From NCBI RefSeq assembly GCF_001633105.1, contig NZ_LUKZ01000031.1, forward strand, positions 31,084 through 79,173: a stretch of 48,090 nt of DNA, read 5' to 3'. Position numbers and translations under genes: made by a program. The stretch is from Acidovorax sp. GW101-3H11 (GTDB taxonomy: Bacteria; Pseudomonadota; Gammaproteobacteria; Burkholderiales; Burkholderiaceae_C). Under the pieces are notes generated by a model. It saw only the letters and a list, made by a program, of their open reading frames with translations. It had not been told where the DNA came from and did not search any database. Positions 27,595-38,128 of the stretch are shown here, one piece after another (position 1 is the stretch's first letter; every line of letters begins with the position of its first letter).

Positions 27595-27960
27595 ATGTCC
27601 GTCAATTACGGTTCCAAACGCGTCGTCGTCGGCGCCCACTATGGCCTGCGCGACTGGCTCAGCCAGCGCGTCACGGCAGTCCTGATGGCTCTCTTCACCC
27701 TGGCGCTGCTGGCCCAGGTGATCTTCTCCAAGGGCCCCATCGGCTACGACAAATGGGCCGGCATCTTCTCGGCCCAGTGGATGAAGGTGCTGACCTTCAC
27801 CGTGATCATTTCGCTGGCCTGGCACGCCTGGGTCGGTGTGCGCGAAGTTCTGATGGATTACATCAAGCCCGTGGGTCTGCGCCTGGCACTGCAGGTGTTC
27901 ACCATCGTCTGGCTGGTCGGCTGCGCCGGCTGGGGTATCCAGGTTCTGTGGCGTCTCTGA
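27595..27960 (+). CDS. sdhD: Succinate dehydrogenase hydrophobic anchor subunit
   Basis: The 121-residue anchor begins MSVNYGSKRVVVGAHYGLRDWLSQRVTAVLM reduced to its key parts: AHYGLRDWLSQR at about residues 14-25, then three membrane helices with SLAWHAWVGVREVLMDYIKP carrying the haem/quinone-site histidine and aspartate. It pairs with SdhC. A good agagga site lies 8 bases upstream of the ATG. Confidence 0.94.
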   Translation: MSVNYGSKRVVVGAHYGLRDWLSQRVTAVLMALFTLALLAQVIFSKGPIGYDKWAGIFSAQWMKVLTFTVIISLAWHAWVGVREVLMDYIKPVGLRLALQVFTIVWLVGCAGWGIQVLWRL

Positions 27961-27989
27961 TTGATCCCCGCGACTGAAGGCAAACAACA

Positions 27990-29795
27990 ATGAGCTACAC
28001 CAACGCTAACATCACCAAGCGCAAATTCGACGTCGTCATCGTCGGGGCCGGCGGCTCCGGCATGCGCGCCGCGCTTGAACTCTCCCGCGCAGGCCTGAAC
28101 GTGGCCTCGCTGTCCAAAGTGTTCCCCACCCGCTCGCACACCGTGGCGGCCCAGGGTGGCGTGTCCGCATCGCTGGGCAACATGAGCGAGGACAACTGGC
28201 ACTACCACTTCTACGACACCATCAAGGGCTCTGACTGGCTGGGCGACCAGGACGCCATCGAGTTCATGTGCCGCGAAGCACCCAACGTGGTGTATGAGCT
28301 GGAACACTTTGGCATGCCGTTCGACCGCAACCCTGACGGCACCATCTACCAGCGCCCCTTTGGCGGCCACACCGCCAACTACGGTGAAAAGCCCGTGCAA
28401 CGCGCCTGCGCCGCAGCCGACCGCACCGGCCACGCCATGCTGCACACGCTGTACCAGCAGAATGTGAAGGCCAAGACGAACTTCTTCGTCGAGTGGATGG
28501 CTCTGGACCTGATCCGCGACGCCGACGGCGACGTGGTGGGCGTAACGGCCCTCGAAATGGAAACCGGCGACCTGTACATCCTGGAAGCCAAGACCGTGCT
28601 GCTGGCCACCGGTGGTGCAGGCCGCATCTTCGCCGCATCGACCAACGCCTTCATCAATACCGGTGACGGCCTGGGCATGGCCGCACGTGCCGGCATCCCG
28701 CTGCAGGACATGGAGTTCTGGCAGTTCCACCCCACCGGCGTGGCCGGCGCGGGCGTGCTGCTGACCGAAGGCTGCCGTGGCGAAGGCGCCATCCTGCTCA
28801 ACAGCAACGGTGAACGCTTCATGGAGCGCTATGCGCCCACGCTGAAGGACCTGGCCCCCCGCGATTTCGTGTCCCGCTCGATGGACCAGGAAATCAAGGA
28901 AGGCCGTGGCTGCGGCCCCAACAAGGACTACGTGCTGCTCAAGCTCGACCACCTGGGCGCCGACACCATCCACAAGCGCCTGCCCTCGGTGTACGAAATC
29001 GGCGTCAACTTCGCCAATGTGGACATCACCAAGGAACCGATCCCTGTGGTGCCCACCATCCACTACCAGATGGGTGGCGTGCCCACCAACATCAACGGCC
29101 AGGTCGTCACGCACGACGGCACGAGCAACAAGGTGGTCAACGGCCTGTATGCAGTGGGCGAATGCTCCTGCGTGAGCGTGCACGGCGCCAACCGCCTGGG
29201 CACCAACTCGCTGCTGGACCTGCTGGTGTTCGGCAAGGCCGCTGGCCGCCACATCGTCGAGTTCAACAACAAGAACAAGGAGCACAAGCCCCTGCCAGCC
29301 GATGCGGCCGACCGCACGCTGGAGCGCCTGAACCAGCTCGACAAATCCACCGGCGGCACCTACTCGCAGGCCCTGGCGGGCGACATCCGCGCCGCCATGC
29401 AGCAACACGCTGGCGTGTTCCGCACCCAGGCCAGCATGGACGAAGGCGTCAAGAAGATTGCCGAGCTGCGCACCCGCGTGGCCGGTGTCACGCTGCAGGA
29501 CAAGTCCAAGGTGTTCAACACCGCGCGCATCGAAGCGCTGGAAGTGGACAACCTGATCGAAGTGGCCCAGGCCACGATGGTGTCGGCCGCAGCCCGCAAG
29601 GAATGCCGTGGCGCCCACACGGTGTACGACTACGAACAGCCTGCCGACCACCCCACGGCACCGCTGGGCCGCAACGACGCCGAGTGGATGAAGCACACCC
29701 TCTGGCACAGCGCCGACAACAGCCTGACCTACAAGCCAGTGAACCTCAAGCCCCTGACGGTGGACAGCGTGCCGCCCAAGGTCCGGACGTTCTAA
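27990..29795 (+). CDS. sdhA: Succinate dehydrogenase flavoprotein subunit
   Basis: The 601-residue catalytic subunit oxidises succinate to fumarate. It shows the FAD-binding VIVGAGGSGMRAALELS, the covalent flavin-histidine segment RSHTVAAQGG, the active-site HPTGVAGAGVLLTEGCRGEG, and GECSCVSVHGANRLGTNSLLDL. Length matches the family (about 590-600). It lies 29 bases after sdhD and is followed by sdhB after 25 bases. Covalent FAD attachment would be helped by the downstream SdhE. Confidence 0.98.
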   Translation: MSYTNANITKRKFDVVIVGAGGSGMRAALELSRAGLNVASLSKVFPTRSHTVAAQGGVSASLGNMSEDNWHYHFYDTIKGSDWLGDQDAIEFMCREAPNVVYELEHFGMPFDRNPDGTIYQRPFGGHTANYGEKPVQRACAAADRTGHAMLHTLYQQNVKAKTNFFVEWMALDLIRDADGDVVGVTALEMETGDLYILEAKTVLLATGGAGRIFAASTNAFINTGDGLGMAARAGIPLQDMEFWQFHPTGVAGAGVLLTEGCRGEGAILLNSNGERFMERYAPTLKDLAPRDFVSRSMDQEIKEGRGCGPNKDYVLLKLDHLGADTIHKRLPSVYEIGVNFANVDITKEPIPVVPTIHYQMGGVPTNINGQVVTHDGTSNKVVNGLYAVGECSCVSVHGANRLGTNSLLDLLVFGKAAGRHIVEFNNKNKEHKPLPADAADRTLERLNQLDKSTGGTYSQALAGDIRAAMQQHAGVFRTQASMDEGVKKIAELRTRVAGVTLQDKSKVFNTARIEALEVDNLIEVAQATMVSAAARKECRGAHTVYDYEQPADHPTAPLGRNDAEWMKHTLWHSADNSLTYKPVNLKPLTVDSVPPKVRTF

Positions 29796-29820
29796 ACAGT
29801 AGCCCCACGAGAGCAGAACC

Positions 29821-30525
29821 ATGCAAAAGCGCACATTCCAAATCTACCGCTACGATCCGGACAAGGACGCCAAGCCCTACATGCAGACCATCGAGATCGA
29901 ACTCGACGGCCAAGAACGCATGCTGCTGGACGCCCTGGTCAAGCTCAAGGAACAAGACCCCACGCTGTCGTTCCGCCGCTCCTGCCGCGAAGGCGTGTGT
30001 GGCTCCGACGCCATGAACATCAACGGCAAGAACGGCCTGGCCTGCCTCACGAACATGAACACCCTCAAGGGCACGATTGTTCTGAAGCCCCTGCCCGGCC
30101 TGCCAGTGATCCGCGACCTGATCGTGGACATGACGCAGTTCTTCAAGCAGTACAACTCGATCAAGCCCTACCTGATCAACGAAGGCCTGCTGCCCGAGAA
30201 GGAACGCCTGCAAAGCCCCGAAGAGCGTGAAGAGCTCAACGGCCTGTACGAGTGCATCCTGTGCGCCAGCTGCTCCACCAGCTGCCCCAGCTTCTGGTGG
30301 AACCCCGACAAGTTCGTGGGCCCGGCCGGTCTGCTGCAGGCCTACCGCTTCATCGCCGACAGCCGCGACGACGCCACCGGTGCGCGCCTCGACAACCTGG
30401 AAGATCCGTACCGCCTGTTCCGCTGCCACACCATCATGAACTGCGTGGACGTGTGCCCCAAGGGCCTGAACCCCACGAAGGCCATTGGCAAGATCAAGGA
30501 ACTGATGGTGCGCCGCGCCGTCTGA
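29821..30525 (+). CDS. sdhB: Succinate dehydrogenase iron-sulfur subunit
   Basis: The 234-residue subunit carries three Fe-S clusters between flavin and quinone. Ligands are visible for the 2Fe-2S cluster ([23 protein letters not shown] reduced: SCREGVCGS and a later ACL), the 4Fe-4S cluster ([12 protein letters not shown]) and the 3Fe-4S cluster ([17 protein letters not shown]). Length is standard. Confidence 0.98.
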   Translation: MQKRTFQIYRYDPDKDAKPYMQTIEIELDGQERMLLDALVKLKEQDPTLSFRRSCREGVCGSDAMNINGKNGLACLTNMNTLKGTIVLKPLPGLPVIRDLIVDMTQFFKQYNSIKPYLINEGLLPEKERLQSPEEREELNGLYECILCASCSTSCPSFWWNPDKFVGPAGLLQAYRFIADSRDDATGARLDNLEDPYRLFRCHTIMNCVDVCPKGLNPTKAIGKIKELMVRRAV

Positions 30526-30554
30526 GCCAGCCCACCCCTGCTGAGCACCAGGCC

Positions 30555-30890
30555 ATGGAATCCACGTCCGTCCCATCCATCACGAACACGCCAGCGGCAG
30601 CCTCGCCGCTGCTGGACACGCGTGAACTGAGCAAGCTGCACTGGCGCTGCCGGCGCGGCCTGCTGGAGAACGACCTGTTCATCGAACAGTTCTTCACCCG
30701 CTACGAGTCGTCGCTGACCCAGCGCCACGCGCAGGGCATGCGCGCGCTGATGGACCTGGCGGACAACGACCTCCTGGACCTGCTGCTGCAGCGGCGCGAG
30801 CCAGCAGGCGAGCAAGACACAGAAGAAGCACGCGAAGTGCTCGGCATGCTGAGACAAAGTGGTGGCACCCCCACGGCCCTGCAGGCCTGA
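30555..30890 (+). CDS. sdhE: FAD assembly factor SdhE
   Basis: The 111-residue small protein carries the SdhE core [20 protein letters not shown], in which the RGxxE motif promotes covalent flavinylation of SdhA, and [11 protein letters not shown] in the second half. The N terminus is about 25 residues longer than in E. coli SdhE. It follows sdhB by 29 bases and precedes gltA by 62, which fits the conserved sdhCDAB-sdhE-gltA order. Confidence 0.95.
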   Translation: MESTSVPSITNTPAAASPLLDTRELSKLHWRCRRGLLENDLFIEQFFTRYESSLTQRHAQGMRALMDLADNDLLDLLLQRREPAGEQDTEEAREVLGMLRQSGGTPTALQA

Positions 30891-30952
30891 CACCGCGCCC
30901 AAGCACGCCCAAGACCGGATCACTATCGGCAACCTACCCAAGGAAAGTAACA

Positions 30953-32263
30953 ATGAAGCTAGCTGACAACAAAGCCACCCTGTCCTTCAGCAATGGCAGC
31001 CCCAGCGTGGACCTGCCGGTCTACCAGGGCAGCATTGGCCCGGATGTCATCGACATCCGCAAGCTGTACGCGCAGACGGGCATGTTCACCTATGACCCCG
31101 GCTTCCTGTCTACGGCAGCCACGCAGTCCGCCATCACCTACATCGATGGCGACAAGGGCGAGCTGCTGTACCGCGGCTACCCCATTGAGCAGCTGGCTGA
31201 AAACTGCGACTTCCTGGAAACCTGCCACCTGCTGCTGTACGGTGACCTGCCCAACGCTGCGCAGAAGATCGACTTCACCAGCCGCGTGACCAACCACACC
31301 ATGGTCAACGAGCAGATGCAGTTCTTCCTGCGTGGCTTCCGCCGCGACGCGCACCCCATGGCGGTGTTGACCGGCCTGGTGGGCGCTTTGTCGGCCTTCT
31401 ACCACGACAGCACGGACATCAACAACCCAGAGCACCGCGATATCTCGGCGATCCGACTGATTGCCAAGATGCCAACGCTCGTAGCCATGTCGTACAAGTA
31501 CGGCATGGGCCAGCCCTACATGTACCCGCAGAACAACCTGAGCTACTCGGGCAACTTCCTGCGCATGATGTTCGGCACGCCCTGCGAAGAGTACAAGGTC
31601 AACCCCGTGCTGGAACGCGCACTGGACCGCATCTTCATCCTGCACGCAGACCACGAGCAGAACGCCTCGACCTCCACCGTGCGCCTGTGCGGCTCGTCGG
31701 GCACCAACCCGTTCGCCGCCATCGCTGCCGGCGTGGCCTGCCTCTGGGGCCCTGCCCACGGCGGCGCCAACGAAGCTGCACTGAACATGCTGTACGACAT
31801 CCAGGCCCAAGGCGGCGTGGAAAAGATCGGCGACTTCATCAAGCAGGTCAAGGACAAGAACTCCGGCGTCAAGCTGATGGGCTTTGGCCACCGCGTGTAC
31901 AAGAACTACGACCCCCGCGCCAAGCTCATGCAAGAGACCTGCAATGAAGTGCTGGCCGAGCTGGGCCTGGAAAACGACCCGCTGTTCAAGCTGGCCAAGG
32001 AACTGGAAAAGATCGCCCTGGAAGACGACTACTTCGTGCAGCGCAAGCTCTACCCGAACGTGGACTTCTACTCCGGCATCGTGCAGCGCGCCATCGGCAT
32101 CCCGGTGAACCTGTTCACCGGCATCTTCAGCCTGGCCCGCACCGTGGGCTGGATCGCCCAGCTGAACGAAATGATTGGCGACCCCGAGTACAAGATCGGC
32201 CGCCCACGCCAGCTGTTCACCGGCTCCGTGCGCCGCGACGTGCCGCCTCTGGCCAGCCGCTGA
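30953..32263 (+). CDS. gltA: Citrate synthase (type II)
   Basis: The 436-residue enzyme condenses oxaloacetate with acetyl-CoA. Active-site segments are [42 protein letters not shown] and NVDFYSG, holding the two catalytic histidines and the aspartate. The N-terminal beta domain with [20 protein letters not shown] is the Gram-negative form. AAGGAAAG lies upstream of the ATG at 30953. A terminator follows 38 bases after the stop. Confidence 0.98.
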   Translation: MKLADNKATLSFSNGSPSVDLPVYQGSIGPDVIDIRKLYAQTGMFTYDPGFLSTAATQSAITYIDGDKGELLYRGYPIEQLAENCDFLETCHLLLYGDLPNAAQKIDFTSRVTNHTMVNEQMQFFLRGFRRDAHPMAVLTGLVGALSAFYHDSTDINNPEHRDISAIRLIAKMPTLVAMSYKYGMGQPYMYPQNNLSYSGNFLRMMFGTPCEEYKVNPVLERALDRIFILHADHEQNASTSTVRLCGSSGTNPFAAIAAGVACLWGPAHGGANEAALNMLYDIQAQGGVEKIGDFIKQVKDKNSGVKLMGFGHRVYKNYDPRAKLMQETCNEVLAELGLENDPLFKLAKELEKIALEDDYFVQRKLYPNVDFYSGIVQRAIGIPVNLFTGIFSLARTVGWIAQLNEMIGDPEYKIGRPRQLFTGSVRRDVPPLASR

Positions 32264-32300
32264 CCGCTGGCACGGCGCCCAGCGCGCCGTCCGCCCCCCC

Positions 32301-32336
32301 AAAAAGCCCGCAGGCCTTGTGCCTGCGGGCTTTTTT
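32301..32336 (+). terminator. Rho-independent terminator after gltA
   Basis: An aaaaagcccgcaggc stem pairs with gcctgcgggctttttt around a 5-base loop and ends in six T. It closes the sdh-gltA transcription unit. Confidence 0.95.
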
Positions 32337-32376
32337 CATGGGCGCCACACCAAGGCCAGGCCCCGCTGGGTACACA

Positions 32377-32391
32377 TACTCCCCCCTAGTT
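32377..32391. promoter_or_regulatory. Candidate FrmR operator 1 (TACT-C-tract-AGTT)
   Basis: TACTCCCCCCTAGTT has a C tract flanked by an imperfect TACT/AGTA inverted repeat, the layout known for CsoR/RcnR/FrmR family sites. It lies about 100 bases upstream of frmR. The assignment is by resemblance only. Confidence 0.5.
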
Positions 32392-32441
32392 AAAAGGTTT
32401 TTTAACGGCCTACCGCGCGACCAGCATGGGGCTATCTTTTA

Positions 32442-32456
32442 TACTGCCACCCAGTA
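32442..32456. promoter_or_regulatory. Candidate FrmR operator 2 (TACTG-CCACC-CAGTA)
   Basis: This is a perfect 5-bp inverted repeat around a C-rich centre. It overlaps a TATACT -10-like hexamer (32440-32445), a placement suited to repression of the frmRA transcript. It shares the TACT...AGTA ends with the site at 32377. Confidence 0.55.
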
Positions 32457-32491
32457 CACAGGCAGCACCCGCACCACACACCCCGCAGCCC

Positions 32492-33926
<1,435 letters not shown>

Positions 33927-33956
33927 AATGAAGCTCCCCCTGAGTCGCTTCGCGCC

Positions 33957-33997
33957 TTCCCCCTCTCTCGCCTTGCTGCGCAAGGCGGGAGGGGGAC
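33957..33997. repeat. Repetitive-type palindrome in the frmA-fghA gap
   Basis: The stretch ttccccctctctcgccttg pairs with caaggcgggagggggac around a few loop bases, making a strong stem with no T run. The surrounding non-coding segment (about 33930-34100) looks like a REP-like interspersed element, judged by style only, since a second copy is not in this window. It separates frmA from fghA by 222 bases. Confidence 0.6.
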
Positions 33998-34148
33998 GCC
34001 CCCAGTGCACGCAAGTGAAGCGCCGTCAGAGCGGCTTGGCGGCCCTTGCACGGGGGCACCGGCTTCGTGCGTGCCAGTTTCGAAGGCCTGCGCTCAGTAC
34101 CAAGATGGCAGTGCAACGCGCTGCCCCATGACAAAGACACCGGACAAA

Positions 34149-35012
34149 ATGACGAGCCCTCTTACCACCTCTTTGGAACTGCTCAGCAGCCACGCCTGCT
34201 TCGGCGGCGAGCAGCGCTTCTACCAGCACGCCTCCGCCACCATCGGCCTGCCGATGAAGTTTGCGGCCTACCTGCCGCCGCAGGCGCAGCAGGGCCCCGT
34301 GCCCGCCGTGGTCTATCTGGCAGGCCTCACCTGCACAGAAGAAACCTTCATGGTCAAGGCGGGCGCCCAGCGCCTGGCCGCAGAGCTGGGCCTGGCCCTC
34401 ATCGCGCCCGACACCAGCCCGCGCGGCGCAGGCGTGCCGGGCGAGGCCGACAGCTGGGACTTTGGCGTGGGCGCAGGCTTCTACCTGGACGCCACCCAGG
34501 CGCCCTGGCGCACCCACTGGCGCATGGAAAGCTATCTGCTGGGCGAACTGCTGCCCCAGGTGGCCGCCCAGTTGCCCATCGACGGCAACCGCCTGGGCAT
34601 CACCGGCCACTCGATGGGCGGGCATGGCGCGCTCACGCTGGCACTGCGCCACCCGGGCCGGTTCCAGTCGCTGTCGGCCTTTGCGCCAATCTGCGCCCCC
34701 ACCCAGTGCCCCTGGGGCGACAAAGCCTTCTCCGGCTACCTGGGCCCGGATCGCAGCACCTGGATCGAACACGACGCCACCGTGCTCATGCAGCACCAGC
34801 CGGTCGCCCCCTACCCGGCGGGCATCCTCATCGACCAGGGCCTGGCCGACAAATTCCTGCCCGACCAGCTGCACCCCCACCTGCTCGAAGCCGCCTGTGC
34901 CGCCATCGGCCAGCCGCTCACGCTGCGCCGCCATGCGGGCTACGACCACGGCTACTACTTCGTGCAGAGCTTCATAGCCGACCACCTACAGCACCACGCG
35001 CGGCAACTCTGA
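34149..35012 (+). CDS. fghA: S-formylglutathione hydrolase
   Basis: The 287-residue alpha/beta hydrolase (esterase D family) releases formate and glutathione, the step after FrmA. It shows LLSSHACFGGEQRFYQH at the N terminus, the nucleophile serine in GHSMGGHGALTLAL, the aspartate in DQGLADKFLP and the histidine in GYDHGYYFVQSF. Two starts are possible, ATG at 34128 or 34149; 34149 is closer to the usual length, but neither has a strong ribosome-binding site. Confidence 0.93.
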   Translation: MTSPLTTSLELLSSHACFGGEQRFYQHASATIGLPMKFAAYLPPQAQQGPVPAVVYLAGLTCTEETFMVKAGAQRLAAELGLALIAPDTSPRGAGVPGEADSWDFGVGAGFYLDATQAPWRTHWRMESYLLGELLPQVAAQLPIDGNRLGITGHSMGGHGALTLALRHPGRFQSLSAFAPICAPTQCPWGDKAFSGYLGPDRSTWIEHDATVLMQHQPVAPYPAGILIDQGLADKFLPDQLHPHLLEAACAAIGQPLTLRRHAGYDHGYYFVQSFIADHLQHHARQL

Positions 35013-35059
35013 GCCTTACGCCGCAGCCTTGCGCGTAACGTGCGCTAATGGATATATTT

Positions 35060-35077
35060 TTATCACTTTAATGATAA
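35060..35077. promoter_or_regulatory. AT-rich inverted repeat upstream of the signalling cluster
   Basis: The sequence ttatca-ctttaa-tgataa is an inverted repeat with perfect 6-base arms in an unusually A+T-rich patch (35045-35112) before the first signalling gene. A CATAAT -10-like hexamer lies at 35105-35110 but no good -35 matches it. The inverted repeat may be an operator; the regulator is unknown. Confidence 0.4.
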
Positions 35078-35173
35078 ATATGATCTTTGAATTTGAAAAA
35101 AACGCATAATGTCATCCAAGCGCAGTGATGCACTGGTCACGGTTTGCTCGACCGCTGCGCTGGGAGACGATTT

Positions 35174-38113
35174 ATGCAATCAGGCACCGCTGAGCCGGCC
35201 ACCTCTGCAAGGCCAATTCACCCGAGTGGTGGAAACGATGCAGCAGAATCACTGAAACGCCGCATTTTTGATACAGCGCCCTTCGGGCTGTGTGTACTTG
35301 TGCGGGGGCTACCTCAACTCGTCAATCAGCAATTCATCCACCTCCTCGGGGGTGAACCCGTACTCGCGACCAGCACCGGGTTCAACATGCTGACCTCCTG
35401 CTGGCCAGAGTTGTGGCCGCAACTGCAGGGTATTGGCAGAACACCGCGCCATGTGACGGTGCGGAAAGCTTCTGGTGAGACCTTCGACGGCCGCGCCTAT
35501 TCGCGCCCATTCCCGTCACTGGACCCCGAAGCGGAGCTGATTACGCTGGTGGACGACCCCCACCGCGCGCAAATCGCTTTTTCGTCGCACTGGCGCGCAC
35601 GCATGCTGGAGCAGATCGAAACAATGGGCCGCAGTGGATCAGGCGAGATAGACCTCCAGGCGGGCAAGGCGGTGCTGTCGAAAGGCATGCACATGCTGCT
35701 CGGGATTCCCTTCGACGCTGCCGCGCGCTCCGCGTGGCACATGCTGCGCTGGGTACCCCTAAAGGAAAGGGGTTACGTAGCATCTATTTGGCGCGGCGCG
35801 TTGCCCGATGAGCCTTTCGAATTTCAGCACCGACTGGTCCGCGCCGACGGCACCCGGCTGGAGGTACTGCAGCGCGGCATGGTGGAAACCGACGCCACAG
35901 GCCGCCAGCATGGGTACATCATCGTCCAGGACATCACCGTACAGCGCGAAGCAGAGCAGCGTATCCAGGAACTGGCCAACCATGACGAGGTCACAGGTCT
36001 GGCGAACCGGACACAACTGCTAGATCGAATCGATGCCGCCGTGCACAGCGCCCGCTGGAACCCACAATCCTTCCTGGTGCTGTCGATCCAAGTGGATCAG
36101 GTGGATCAGCTCAAGCAGGCCATGGGGTACGGCGCAGGTGATGCAATGGCCATGGCCGTGGCGGCCCGCCTGACGGCTTTGGCCCAGCCTGGAGACACGG
36201 TGGCACGTATAGACGGTGGAGAGTTCGCCATTTTGCTGAACCCCGATAGCTGCGCACAGGACACACTAGGGCTGCAACATGCCCGCGCAGTGGTGCAGGC
36301 GATGGCCAAGGCTGAACGCCTTGGGGCTGCAGAGATTGTGCCGGGCGCGCGGGTTGGCGTGGCGCGATTCCCGGCCGATGCAGATAGCGCGGGCCAGTTG
36401 CTCGAAGCCGCGCAAACCGCCCGCATGGGCATCCGCTCTGACGGTGAGCAAGTGGCTGTCTTCACACCCCAGACCCGCGCGGCCAGCCTGCGCCGCCTGG
36501 CCATTGAGTCCGGGCTAAGGCATGCGGCAGAACGCTCGGAGCTGTGTCTGTCGTTCCTGCCGCAGGCGGACCTGACCAGCGGCGGGGTGATCGGAGCACA
36601 GGTCCATCTGCAGTGGAACAGTGCCGACCTCGGCACGGTGATGGAAGGCGAGTACATGCCCATAGCCCTTCAGACCGGCCTCATCGTGATGCTGGGCGAC
36701 TGGCAGCGCGACATGGCCTGCAAGCAGCTACGCGCCTGGGATCAGAACGGTCGGCGCATGCCCCGCCTGCACCTGAAGGTCTCCACGCTGGAACTGCAGC
36801 AACCAGATATCGTGGACAAGCTGCGCCGCAGCCTGTCGAGCAACGGCTTGACACCGCAGGCGCTGGGGGTGGAGATCAGCGAACACGCGCTCGTGAATTC
36901 CACTGCCCAGCTGAGCCGCACGCTCAGCCAGCTTCGCGCGATGGGCATCGAACTGTCGCTGGGGGATTTCGGATCGGGCTCCACCAACCTCGGGTTGCTG
37001 GGTACGCGCCCCGTGGATGTCATCAAGGTCCACCGCTCGTGCGTGCCGGACGTCACCGCAGCCACAGGCGACGTATCCCTGACACGGGCCATCATCAACA
37101 TGGCGCACAGCCTGCAGATGAAAGTGCTGGCCGAAGGCGTGGAAACCAACGGCCAACTGGCACTGCTCATTGCCAATGGCTGCGACCGCATGGAAGGCCC
37201 CGTCTTCGCGCAGGCAGTGCAGGCACAGGAGCTGGCCAACCTCATCGACCAGCACATGCGTTTGCCGGAAAACCTGCTCACCCGCAAGCGCGAGCGAACG
37301 CTCCTGCTGGTGGACGATGAGCCCAACATCGTGTCTGCGCTGCGCCGGCTTTTTCGGCGCGAGGGGTATCGGATCGTCACCGCGGGCAGCGGCGCGGAAG
37401 GCTTGCAACGCATGGCGGAATGCGAGGTGGACGTTGTGTTGTCCGACCAGCGTATGCCAGGCATGACCGGGGTGGAGTTCCTGCGTCGCGCCAAAGAGCT
37501 GTATCCCGATACGGTCCGCATGGTGCTGTCGGGTTACACCGAACTCCAGTCGATCACGGACGCCATCAACGAAGGCGCCATCTATCGCTTTCTGACCAAG
37601 CCCTGGGACGATGAAAGGCTTCTGGAGCACGTGCGGGAGGCCTTTGCTCACAAGGAACTGGCAGACGACAACAAACGCCTAGCCACCGAAGTGATTGCCG
37701 CCAGCGAAGCCCTGACGCGCGCGAACGAGCGGCTGGAACTGGTACTGGGCAGCCAGCAGCAGCAGATAGACCTGGAAGCTGCACGCGCGAACACGGCGCG
37801 CGACATGCTCGACATGCTGCCTGCAGCCGTGCTCGGCGTGGACCCGGACGGCACGATTGTGCTGGCCAACCGCGAAGCAGAGCGCCTTTTTCAGCCCCAC
37901 TCCCCACTACTCGGCGAGTCCGCGCAGCGCGTGCTCGGGCTAGTCGAACCCTTGCCGACCGAGTGGGCGCAGGCGCTGGACGCCCCTGCCGCTGCAGCCC
38001 CCATTGCGCTGCATGGCTCGCCTTGGCGGGTACGTGCGCGCTCCATGGGCGCAACGCCCCCCAGAGGCGTACTGCTCGCGGTGTCACCGGCAGAGATTCC
38101 ACACGGCTTCTGA
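35174..38113 (+). CDS. PAS-GGDEF-EAL-REC-PAS signalling protein with degenerate GGDEF and EAL sites
   Basis: The 979-residue soluble protein has, in order, two PAS-like domains (about 25-140 and 145-265; the second ends with GYIIVQDITVQREAEQRI), a GGDEF domain (about 270-430), an EAL domain (about 445-690), a receiver domain (about 708-825) and a C-terminal PAS (about 870-960). The GGDEF signature is replaced by DGGEF (near residue 346). In the EAL domain, E-A-L is replaced by Q-V-H (near 474), DDFG by GDFG, and KID by KVH. The receiver is intact (VDDEPN; D758 in LSDQRMPG; SGYTE; TKPWDD). It may bind rather than make or cleave c-di-GMP. The ATG at 35174 has gggag 8 bases upstream. Confidence 0.88.
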   Translation: MQSGTAEPATSARPIHPSGGNDAAESLKRRIFDTAPFGLCVLVRGLPQLVNQQFIHLLGGEPVLATSTGFNMLTSCWPELWPQLQGIGRTPRHVTVRKASGETFDGRAYSRPFPSLDPEAELITLVDDPHRAQIAFSSHWRARMLEQIETMGRSGSGEIDLQAGKAVLSKGMHMLLGIPFDAAARSAWHMLRWVPLKERGYVASIWRGALPDEPFEFQHRLVRADGTRLEVLQRGMVETDATGRQHGYIIVQDITVQREAEQRIQELANHDEVTGLANRTQLLDRIDAAVHSARWNPQSFLVLSIQVDQVDQLKQAMGYGAGDAMAMAVAARLTALAQPGDTVARIDGGEFAILLNPDSCAQDTLGLQHARAVVQAMAKAERLGAAEIVPGARVGVARFPADADSAGQLLEAAQTARMGIRSDGEQVAVFTPQTRAASLRRLAIESGLRHAAERSELCLSFLPQADLTSGGVIGAQVHLQWNSADLGTVMEGEYMPIALQTGLIVMLGDWQRDMACKQLRAWDQNGRRMPRLHLKVSTLELQQPDIVDKLRRSLSSNGLTPQALGVEISEHALVNSTAQLSRTLSQLRAMGIELSLGDFGSGSTNLGLLGTRPVDVIKVHRSCVPDVTAATGDVSLTRAIINMAHSLQMKVLAEGVETNGQLALLIANGCDRMEGPVFAQAVQAQELANLIDQHMRLPENLLTRKRERTLLLVDDEPNIVSALRRLFRREGYRIVTAGSGAEGLQRMAECEVDVVLSDQRMPGMTGVEFLRRAKELYPDTVRMVLSGYTELQSITDAINEGAIYRFLTKPWDDERLLEHVREAFAHKELADDNKRLATEVIAASEALTRANERLELVLGSQQQQIDLEAARANTARDMLDMLPAAVLGVDPDGTIVLANREAERLFQPHSPLLGESAQRVLGLVEPLPTEWAQALDAPAAAAPIALHGSPWRVRARSMGATPPRGVLLAVSPAEIPHGF

Positions 38114-38128
38114 AACCTGGACCCCATC

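Noticed and set aside
27858-29834. Antisense frame of 658 codons over sdhA
   Set aside because: Shadow of sdhA on the other strand; no family similarity.
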